Under the pieces are notes generated by a model. That model searched no databases. It saw only the letters and a program-made list of their open reading frames with translations, and was not told the DNA's origin. From Scilla litardierei (taxonomy: Eukaryota; Streptophyta; Magnoliopsida; Asparagales; Asparagaceae), in contig CM061138.1 of the NCBI GenBank assembly GCA_030789695.1, forward strand, positions 12,472,214-12,536,213: DNA of 64,000 bases, in the 5' to 3' direction. Positions 12,201-23,305 of this stretch are shown piece by piece (position 1 is the first letter of the stretch; the number at the start of each line of letters is the position of its first letter). A program made the position numbers and the translations under genes.

Positions 12201-15200
12201 TCTTTGCAATTGTGCTTGTCTGGTTTGATTTTCTCCAACCTCGTTTAGTTTATTGCAATAACTCTTATCGTTTATTCTGCTACAATCTTTGTTGATTATT
12301 CAATTGTTGAACAGACTCAAATTGTTAACGTTTTTTGAGATCTTTGTAGATTTATTTTAAAACAATATACACTCCACTCTAGTATTCTACTTGACCATCT
12401 GTAGAAGCCCATGTTTTTTTTAAAAAAAATCCGGCCTGTGTATTTCCCCCACTAACTTCTCTTCCCCCACGTGGAACGCGCACCCCTCTCTCTCTGTTCG
12501 TATCGCGTTCAAACGCGAGGCGACGACGAATGCTCGTTTACCGACTCTCCTCGTTCCTTCGATCCGAAGGAAAAAACCTTGCAAATCAAAGCTCCTCTCC
12601 TCTCTCCACCTCACGAACCACGTGTGCTCACCTCGCAAGCCCATCGATGCCCTAAATCGCGCGGTTTCGACGCGTCATCGTTTTCGTGGTCAAACCCTAG
12701 CTATCCTCTAAGCTTCTTAGGTCTTCTCTTCCCCTATTTAAGCTCGGGTAAGGCTAGGGCTTTTGGTTTTCACACAAAAAAATATTTTACAAAGAAAAAA
12801 TTTGGGTTTTCTTCCGATTTTGAGCTCGGATCTGTTCAAGAATTTGGGGTTTCTTCTGATTTCTCCAACAATCCACAGTTTCGGGTAAAATCACCTTAAT
12901 TTTCTAATTTTTGGATTTTTAAAAATTGTGATTTGTGTTTTTTCCTTTTCCGCGATGAAGTTTTTGAGCACTGGGCAAGGTGGCGACCCTCGCTGCAGCC
13001 TTGTTAGCCTTAACCATGACTGTCCGAGGGACTTCCCTCTTGACTGTAACCTGATGACGCATTTCCCCTTACCTGCGGTTTGTTTCTGGTGTTTTCTCCC
13101 CTTGCCCGGATTGTACGGCTTCACCTTCCCCCTGCCGTGGCATGGTCCCTCCTTAGGCCTCACAGTGCCTTTCCTTGGTCGATCGTGGCTGAAACTGGGC
13201 TCCGTGTTGTAACAACTCCTTTCTTTTTCTCCCCTCTCATTCTTTTTTTTCGTTGGGCCCATCCGATTTGCAAGAAGCCCGTGGGCTCCCCCTTTTTGAC
13301 ACCCCCTCTCTCGATTCCACATCGGAAACGAGCACCCGAGGGCTCCAATCGATCGCGATCCCCCTCGCTCGTTTCACTCGACAAAGCCTTAAGGCTTCGA
13401 CACGCTCGCAGCCCGGCCCCGCCCCCGCCCCCCGCCCTTGAGGGCTCCAATCGACACGTTCTCTCCATCGAAGCATCAACAGCGACCCCCCTTCACCCCA
13501 CCGTCCTTCGATTCAACGCGACGAGCCTCTCGTCCTCTCCAACTCTCGACAGCGACACGACGGCGCCCTCTCCCTCTCTCCGTCCTTCTCAACGACCAAC
13601 ACCCACACGTCCTCTAGGTCTGCTTCGATGGCTATTTAAGCACCCATATCTCCTCCTCCTTCATTGGCCCACTTGCTCGCTGATTTGATGTGCGGGTCTC
13701 CTCTTGCTTGTGATTTGTCCCCTCTTTGCTTGAACTGGAGTTCGGTGGCTACCCTGCTTGCGACATTGGTTTCCTTGCCGACTGTGGATGCAACTGACCT
13801 TCTTCTGTTGCGTGATCGGTTTCAGCCACTTCTCTTGCTTGCAGTCAGTCCCTTCTACGCTGATCTGAGGTTCGGTGCCTCCCTTTGCTTGCGGTGGTTC
13901 CCCTTGCTGTTTTCAAGTTCCTCGCTGATTTGGGGATTCGATGGCTTTCTTTGCTTGCAGGTTGGAGTTCCTTGAGGTTGACTGGGCTGCGGCTTGCCCT
14001 TCCTGCTTGCTGGTGGTTGCGGGTGGCTTTCTTCCTTATTGTCTGGGTTCGGCTGGATCCTTGTTCGCCGTTTTGGGCTTCGATCCTTAATTATCTTGAT
14101 TCTTCGACTTCGACTTTAGGTAGACTTTATCACGTATATTTCGATTCCTTTGCTTGCTGCCTTGGGTTTCTTTGTTTGTTCTTGGGTTGGTGTTGCTTGT
14201 TGTTTCGGACTTCCATTGCTTGCGGGCTTGGCCTCCTTGTTGTTGGGCCCCCCTTGCTTGCGGATTTAAGCTCCTGGCTGGTTGTTGGGTTATGGTTGGC
14301 TCTCTTTGCTTGTCATTGGAGTTTTCCTTGCTGATTTGGGTTCCCTTGCTTGTGGGTTTGGGTTTCCTTGCTGTTTGAGGTTCGTTGGCCTTCCTTGCTA
14401 GGGTTTGGTCTCCTTGTTGTCGAGTTGTTGCTGAGGGTTTGGCCTCCTTGATGTTCTTGGGTTGTTATCTCTTGCCAGCTTTATTACCATGTCTTTTAAT
14501 TATCTCCTTCACCATGCTAGTTTAATACTTGATTAAATTGCGTAGTTCCTGTGTTATTACATGTAAGGTAGTGGACTATCTTGAGGTTGACTCTTAAGGT
14601 GACAGGTTATTACGACAGTGAACTTTCTTGGCTCATGACAGGTTGACTCATGACTTGACTATGCAGTTTAGCTAGTATTAAACTTGACACATAACACGAC
14701 ACTAAAATTAATAAAATGTTAATTTCTGCTTGACTCACCAGGTTTCGGAAAACTTATGATCGAGTGAGTGCGGGAGCGACTGGGACCTGATCTATAGATC
14801 CCCTGGTTGTGAAGGGGACATCCAGCATCCAGATGGGTCTTGAGTCCGGAGGGCAGACAAGGACGGCCATCTTGATGGGTCCTATAGCCACCGTCACAGG
14901 TTACAGTGTTACAGCTCTTCCAGTACGATACTTTCTTCTTTTGGACTTGACACGGGGTCGCACCCTCGCGGTCCAGGTAGCTCCCAATTGTACACCGTGC
15001 TTCCCTTCATAAGTCACAGCTTAGGATTGGTTTACTTTAGTGAGTACCACTTTACAGTAGTTGTGGACATGTAATTATCATACCGTGTTGTTTCTTTGTT
15101 TAGTACTATCATATCTGTGGCTGTCCTCCCTCCTTTTTGTGCACCCTTACTTTTTTGTCTCTTGTTTTAGATATTGTCTCCTCTATTGAGCGTGGTGCGA

Positions 15201-18200
15201 CTTCTGCTGCCCACTAGGTACGACGCACAGGATCATACAGAGATGCTTGAGCACGAGGAGTCAGACTTGCGGTGCAGGACGTTGAGCCTTGAGCCAGCGG
15301 CATGTGCGTGTTCCATTACGTTTCAGCAGTAGTATAAATTTTACTGTTCTTGCCTACTTTGTTTAGAGTAATTCCTTACTTTCTGCATTGGTCCACATTG
15401 ATTTCATTGGCACCTGCAGGACCTGCGCATGACATGTTTCAATTGTAGCGGCATCCGGGCAGCTGGACGTTGCAAGTGGTGGCACATGCAGGTCCGCGCA
15501 ATCGCCTCGTGAACAGTGTAAAGCAAGCAAGAAGCGCGATACTCGATTGACTTAATGTTGCTTTGTGGATACGGGTGTATATGAAAGTTTTCATACCCAA
15601 GAGACGTAGAACGTATAAGAGACCGAATATGGTTACGAACTCTTCGGGATTGGGGACGGGTAACAACTCTGGATCGAATACGATGCATTATATTTCAGAC
15701 CAGGCATTGCGAGAGTTAATCCAGGCTATTCAGGAAGAACACATGCATGATGGAGGAGTGCAGCAGTTCTGATTGCTGCGGTCGTCAGTTTCTAATGGAC
15801 GAGTCGATGCTTTGGCTACAAAGGAGTGGATGCGCTCGATCAACGACATGCTGAAAGCAGCAGAGGCACCTCCAGCTTTGTATGTTGGCATGGCGAAGTT
15901 ACAGTTGACTAGAGAGGTCAGGACTGGTGGGATGCTGCAGAGGACCGTCTACCTCAGTCGATTCTTGGGCTACGTTCAAGGGACGTTCAATGCCCAGTAC
16001 TTCTCCCTAGAGGCACAGATGGAGTTGGAGGCACAATTCATGGGCCTGAAGCAGGACTCCATGACTGCAGAGGAGTACGACGCTGAGTTTTCTAAACTCA
16101 ATAGGTGCGTAACTTCATGTGTAGCCACTAACCATACTTTGTATTCACTAACCATTGGTGTTTCAGGTTCACCAAGGACGCGGTGTACACCCCTTTGGCT
16201 CAGGCCAAGAGACTTTAGCAGGGGCTGGACATCGCTATTCGCGACAAGCTAGTCAGATTTAAGTTGAAGACCCATGTTGACGTACTCTCCACTGCCCGAG
16301 AGTATGAGTACATACAGAGGGAGCGGGAACGAGAGCGATGGGCAGGAGTCCCTCTGAGACGACCACCGCCGACCATTGCTCCATAGCAGAGTCGACAACC
16401 TTCAGTGCCAGTACGTGCTCGCATCGGAGAACGGGAGAGGTCCACCATGCAGACGGAGCATACTACACCATTCAAGAGGACTGGAGCAGAGACCAGCACT
16501 CGACGCCCTGTGATATGCGGCTACTGTTACCGATCCGGACACACGAAAAGAGATTGCCGTCGCTGGAACCATATGTGTCTAACCTGCGGTGCATCAGAGC
16601 ACTCCATTGATAGCTGTCCACAACGAGTTGAGCAGACGACGCCTGCCGATGCCAGTCAGCAAGAACGACGGCTACCACCACCGCCTCAGAGGCGTCCGAC
16701 TTTCGCCATGGAGGCGGTAGAGACGGACACCCCCGACTCTTAGCTTGTATGACCAGTTGTTGAACTGAACTTCATTTTGCTGTAGCCAGTTATTGGATTT
16801 GTTTTGTATACTGTTAATGCTATCTTGTTCTAGACTTACAGTGACAGAATTTTTCCAAGGTGGGTAGAATGTAACAGTCCCTTTCTTTTTCTCCCCTCAT
16901 TCTTTTTTCGTTGGGCCCAGCCCATTCGCAAGAAGTCGACGGGTTCCCCCTTTTCGCCTCCCCCTCTCTCGATTTCGCAGTGGAAACGAGCCCCCGAGGG
17001 CTGCAATTGATCGCGATCCCCCACCTTGTTTCACTCGACAGAGTCTTAGGGCTTCGACACGCTTGTTGTCCGCCCCCACGCCCTCGAGGGCTCCAATCGA
17101 CGTGTCCTCTCCATCGAAGCGTCAACAGCGACCCCCTTCGCCCCTCCATCCTTCGATTTGACGCAACGAGCCCCTCGTCCTCTCTGACTCTTGACAATGA
17201 CGCGACGACGCCATCTCCCTCTCTTCGTCCTCAACGAGCAGCACCCCTCCCACGTCCTCTAGGTCTGCTTCGACGGCTATTTAAGCACCCCTCTCCTTCT
17301 CCTTCATTGGCCCCTTTGCTCGCTGATTTAAGCTGCGGGTCTCCTCTTGCTTGTGGTCTGTTCCCTCTTTGCTTGAACTGGAGTTCGTTGGCTACATGCT
17401 TGTGGCGTTGATTTCCTTGCTAACTGTTGATGTGGCTGACCTTCTTCTGCAACTTGATCGGGTTCGGCCCCTTCTTTTGCTTGCAGTCAGTCCCTTTCTC
17501 TTTGATTTGAGGTTCTGTGCCTCCCTTTGCTTGTGGTGGTTTCCCTTGCTGTTTTAGGGTTCCTCGCTGATTTGGGGATTTGATGGCTTTCTTTGCTTGC
17601 AAGTTGGGGTTCCTTGAGGTTGACTGAGCTGGGGCTTGCCCTTCCTGCTTGCTGGTGGTTGCGGGTGGCTTTCTTCCTTGTTGTCTGGGTTCGGCTTGAT
17701 CCTTGTTCGTTGTTTTGGGCTTCGATCCTTCTTTATCTTGGTTCTTCGACTTGGACTTCAGGTAGACTATATCCCCTATATTTCGATTCCTTTGCTTGCT
17801 GCCTTGGGTTTTCTTGTTTGTTCTTGGGTTGGTGTTGCTTGTTGTTTCGAACTCTCATTGCTTGCGGGTTTGGCCTCCTTACTGTTGGGTCCCCTTACTT
17901 GCGGGTTTTAGCTCCTTGTTGGTTGTTGAGTTGTGGTTGGCTTTCTTTGCTTGTCGTTGGGGTTTTCTTGCTGATTTGGGTTCCCTTGCTTGTGGGTTTG
18001 TGTTTCCTTATTGTTTGATGTTCGTTGGCCTTCCTTGCTGGGGGGTTGGTCTCCTTGTTGTCGAGTTGTTGCTGGGTGTTTGGCATTCTTGATGTTCTTG
18101 GGTTGATATCCCTTGCCAGCTTTATTACCATGTCTTTTAATTATCTCCTTCACCATGCTAGTTTAATATTGTGATTAAATTTTGTAGTCGCTGAGTTATT

Positions 18201-21200
18201 GCATGTACGGCAGTGGACTATTTTGAGGTTGACTCTTGACGTGACAGGTTTCTACGACAATGGACTTTCTTGGCTCATGACAGGTTGATTCATGACTTGA
18301 CTACGCATTTTAGCTAAGTATTAAACTTGACACACATCACGACACTAAAATTAATGAAATGTTAATTTCTGCTTGACTCACCAGGTTTCGAGAAACTTAT
18401 TATCGAGTGAGAGCAGGAGCGATTGGGACCTGATCTATAGCTCCCCTGGTTGGGGAGGGGACATCCATCATTCAGATGGGTCCTGCGTCCGGGGGAGAGA
18501 CATGGACTGCCATCTTGATGGGTCCTCAATCCATATGATTTTCTCAGATAGTGTCTTTTTTTGGATCCACGCCATCCGGTGTTGATCTACCTCAAAGACG
18601 ACATTATTTCTGTTTCCCTGATACAAAAGTGTCGTCTTTTGTCCTATATCTGTGTCGTTGACTTCTTTTTCGTTCTGATCCGACTTCATCGTCTCCTTCT
18701 TGGGCAGATGGCGGCGATTGATCTTCGAAATTTTCTCCCTTAGGGTTTCCATTGACTCTTTCATCCATGATTCCATTAAAGACAATTTTTCCTCAAACCC
18801 TTCCACCTTCGAAAATTTATACTCGAACTTTTCTGCTAACGTTTGTTGTTGTTCCTTAAGGATCTGAACTTCGCCTTCACATCTTTCATCCAAAGCTTCC
18901 ACCTTTCATGCCGCTATCAAGATCTAAGCTCTGATACCAATTTGTTATGACCCGCAAAGGAATTGAGGATAAAAATAGAAAAAGAAGTTGGGATTTTTAT
19001 GGCTAATGATGAGATTTTGAGAAAGAAATTTAGGGTTTTTATTGATATTCAACGGAAATACAAGATAGTTTGCCTCTTTCGGGATGAGGACAGCTCTCCT
19101 AGACTATAATTCGAGAAGAAGGCTTAACACTACTACTAATCTAGGGTTTCTACTTCTAATCTCTTCTCAATTCTTCTCTCCGATTCGGCATGAACCCTAA
19201 TTACCCCGGCCTTCATACATATGACGACTGATTTTCGTATAATTACATATCTGCTTTGGACCTCCAAAATCATAGTTTTGTTCCCTGATGTCTAGAATTA
19301 CATAATTGCCACTGGTTAAGCTTTCCCTCGCTTTCTCCGTTGATTTTCCGTTGATTTGCCCCAGCCTTTTGCTGCCTACCCATCTACTACGAGTCTAACA
19401 GACACCCACAGTGGCAATAAATCAAACTAACACCCATCTACAGTCACATAGTAGCAAATATATTAATCTGTACTACGATAAAATTCTTCACATTAGCTAA
19501 TATCCAGATAATTGTGTTTAAGATAACCCTGCATACTCCCACAGTGACTAAACCAAATATACAAACCAACTACAGCCTTGGTGGCCAATATTCAAATGTA
19601 CCAAGAATTTCAGTTCATTCTTAAGGATTATGATCATGTTTAAACTAATATTTCACTTTTTTTAAAATCATTTTATATTAAAAGTAAATTATGAATGACT
19701 ACGAGCACAATGAACATAAAATATTAAGGAATAACCAGAAATCATGCTGGTCCACGTCTGCATTTCCAGATTTAGAACCTGGAATAGTTGGAATCCTGGG
19801 ATAGTTAAATGGTTGCCATGTCAATTCCCTTGCTCTATGATATCCACAAAACAGTGGCTAATGGTCATTATGTATCGTGCAAATATATGATTCTCTAGTT
19901 TAGTCTTCCAACAGATTTTTCCAGTTTTCAATCATTTGAGATTGTTTGTTGTTGATTTAATTATCAACCATAACGGTAGGTCCACAATGTTTGTACTACT
20001 ATTTCAACACAAATACCCTGCTAGTCTAGACAGTTATTGAGTCATTGATGTTCAATATCTTTTGAAGTGTAGAGTTCCAAAGGACCTTAATTGTTTGCGG
20101 GTTGTAGAATGCATTTCTGGGATCGACTGCCGCAGTAAAAGCCTCAGGAGTGAGATGGCTTTTCAGATGCTTATACTCTGCTTTAATGAAAATGTGAGTT
20201 TCTTGCCAGTTTTATTTTGTGCAAGCATTATATGTCATTTCTAAGGTCTTCCGTGTAATTAAAAGATTGGTTGCCATTGTTAGTAAATAAGCTATACCTT
20301 CATAAGTTTCTTTCGAACTACTGTCAATCTTTTGTATGCCACAAGAAATATTTTAGTTCCGTTTTTCCACTAATGTCATTTTTAGCAAGTATATGTTGGC
20401 TGATATGATCAGAAGTACTTCCAAATGGATGGTTGGATTTTCACTCAACTGTATCATGTTCAGAACTAGATTTCTATTGCATGTGCAAATGCACGTTAAA
20501 TTTAAGGACAATTTTTGCAAATAGGCCAAATTAATAAATTAATTAGAAAAATCGACCTAATTTTTTTTTAATTAGCAAAACCGACCTCTTTTGGTTTTGG
20601 GAGCCAAAAGAGGTCGGGCTGGGGCTGGGGCACATGTGTGGCCTCGGCCGCACCTTCAGAGTGCGGCCGAGAGCCGCACCTTCAGAGTGCGGCCATGGGC
20701 CGCATCTTCAAAGTGCGGCCCTTGGCCGCACCTGACAGCTGCGGCCAAGTCCACACAATTACAGAGCCGAATTGCAGTAGCTGCTGCTGCTTGCTCCTCT
20801 ATGTTTGCAAATACAAATAGCTGCTGCTGCTCTTCTCCATTTCAGCAGCTGCTTCTCATTCTCTCCCGATAATTCAACCCTAATTCACTCCAGTATATGC
20901 ATATAAAAATCAAAACGTGTCCCAAATTATTCTCACACTAATACTTCTCACAGCCATAGCGTATCACAAATAGTATATCACAACGCATCACTTGGATACA
21001 TATAAATCAAAACACACATCACATAGAATTCAAGCTCAAGTAACACATAAATCAAACAACAATGAATTCATCAACCATAGTAGTTTAAATTTCAAAATAC
21101 ATATCAAGTCGAATTCAATAAACTTACAAAAAAACATGGCCCTAACACATCAATCATGGCCCTAACACAACATTATCAGTAGAGTAACATCCATCAATCG

Positions 21201-23273
21201 GGCCACGGCCTTAAGACAAGATAAGCATAAATTAGAACAACATATGTATATACACAAGAAATATATGAATTGAAGAATCAACATACGCGTGTGTTGGAGG
21301 ATTTCGGCGTCTGGAAGTTACGGCGCTTGGTTCTTCGCTGACACAAGTATGTTCCTCCATCATTCAACCTGTTTCTACCAGCCTGTCACCAGCCTGTGCC
21401 ACAATTCTGTCTGCTGTGGATGTGTCAAATGCTGGGATAAATTTAAATGAAAATTTATTCGAAATTGTACAGCTTAATACAACTTTTATTTGTAAAAGGT
21501 TGTGGATTGAAAAATGGTAAAATTACACATCAGTTGCTAATGATGTTTCCTCATTAACACATTTTAATATTTTTCGTAATCCTCATTTTCTTGTTCAATA
21601 TATATTAAATATTTTAAATTGAATCGATGTGTTGTGCACATATAAATGTGGCGTCCAGCTCAAGCAATACAAATCTTTAAAAATGACGTCCAGCTTAAGC
21701 AATGCAAATCTTGAATTACATGTCAAAATAGTTTATTTGCAAATGCAAACCATGACTTCTGAATTTATATGATGCACAAGTAAAACGACATGTTGGAATG
21801 GAAAAAAAACATTGAAAAAAGACATTGGTAACATGAATTACAGTTGCAAATAGTAATCATAAAAACCTGTGAATGTTAATATAGTGTTATATGCAATACC
21901 GTGTTGGGATAAGGTTCAATGCAGTTTACTTATAAAATTAACATCTCTATTAATGCACGCATAGATTTGTTTAGAATTTTTAATAGTTTAGCTAATATCC
22001 GTCTTGAAGGGCTAAGTGAAACTGAACATAAGTTATATGACTATACCATAGGTAAATAGATGATAAGATTGTAATGTATACTTTATCATTTGACTTCAAC
22101 ATGTATGTGAATTCTATGTTTCTTTTTCTACTGATGTTGTCTGGAGTTCTCGCAAACTATAATTTTTATGGACATTTGTGCAAATATCTATCCTCCTACA
22201 TCATTACTTAAACAGTGTGCCATGTTTGCATGTTAATTTTCTGGTGCCCATGTGTATGGAGTGCAGAGCCAGTGCACAGTTTTTACCGTTTTTCATGGGT
22301 ATAAGCATGCAGGATCAAGTGGGTGCATAAATAGATAACAAGGTTGTAATGTCTAGTTTATGACATGACTCCAACATGTATGTAGCATTCTCTATTGCTT
22401 TTTTTGCAGAGGTTGTTTGGAGTTCTCGCAAAATACAATTTTTATGGACATTTGTGTAAAATCTATCCTTACATTATTACCCAAACCTTGTCATGTTTGC
22501 ATGTTAATTTTTTGGCACCCACGCGTAAAGAGTGCACAACCAGTGCACGGTTCTTGCTCCTTTTTTGTTTCATGGGTCTAAGCATGCCGGATTTAATGGG
22601 TGCATTAAAAAGTGAGTTTATCGGTGCATGTCAGCCATCAAGTTTATTGGTGTATATCAGACATCAACAAACTCTATACACCAATAAACTCAATCGATGC
22701 ATATCAGCTATCAAGTTTATTGGTGTATATCAGACGTCAACAAACTCAGTAACTGTTCAAAAATTGTGGGTCCCACCTGAAAAAAAACCAGTTGTATGGT
22801 CTGGCTTCACTGTCATTTTGCCATTAATAAAGTAGAGGTAATTCCAAGATAGAGTTGCTCAACTTATCTGCTGACATAAGTACGTTCTTGACAGAAATGC
22901 CCTAGAATTTCATATATAATTTGTTGAAGAGAACATATCATGTTATTTTACACCCCCCGCCTCCTCGTAGATGAATATTGTGATGTGATATCAGAATGGA
23001 ATATGTACAAATGCAACCCACTGTACTGCAAACCCCAAGCATGTATTTTCTATATTCTTCTGTATTTGATTATTGTGCTTAGAATGTTACACACATCGGA
23101 TTGATTCTCCAATGGCACAGTTCTATAAATTTAAGTTGTTTGACATTGCCACTTGACAGGTCTGTTCTATTAGCCCCGCATTTATATTTCTTGATGTGGT
23201 ATTGATCTTGTTTTTTTTTTCCTTTTACTTCTTTTTTTAATAAAAAAGAAACATGGCTTGGAACTTTCATTTT

Positions 23274-23305
<32 letters not shown>

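Larger units (their letters stand above)
13208..18525 (+). mobile_element. Tekay/Del-like Gypsy element with gag only, 3' LTR truncated
   Basis: 5' LTR 13208-15474, internal region 15475-16869, 3' LTR 16870-18525. The LTRs start TGTAACAACTCC and TGTAACAGTCCC and then run in parallel through a GC-rich block, a TATA box and a long T/G-rich block. The 3' LTR is cut after GATGGGTCCT, losing about 600 bp. A purine tract GGTGGGTAGAA precedes it. The internal 1.4 kb encodes a decayed gag and no protease, reverse transcriptase or integrase, so the element needed a helper. The lineage is inferred from LTR termini and layout, not from pol. Confidence 0.75.
18526..19400 (-). mobile_element. 5' stump of a second Gypsy-type element, minus strand
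   Basis: Read on the minus strand: an LTR (19400-18943, TGTTAGACTC...GGTCATAACA), a tRNA-iMet primer-binding site TGGTATCAGAGC at 18939-18928, and the first approximately 125 codons of a gag-like frame (18902-18526) rich in E, K and L with a coiled-coil character. The element is cut at 18525 by the junction with the plus-strand LTR. The rest of gag, pol and the other LTR are missing. Confidence 0.72.

Noticed and set aside
12471..13688. Long frames in GC-rich DNA
   Set aside because: They cross LTR promoter-like blocks and an LTR boundary at 13208.
22395..22835. 146-codon frame
   Set aside because: It lies over tandem duplicated intron DNA and its other copy lacks the frame.
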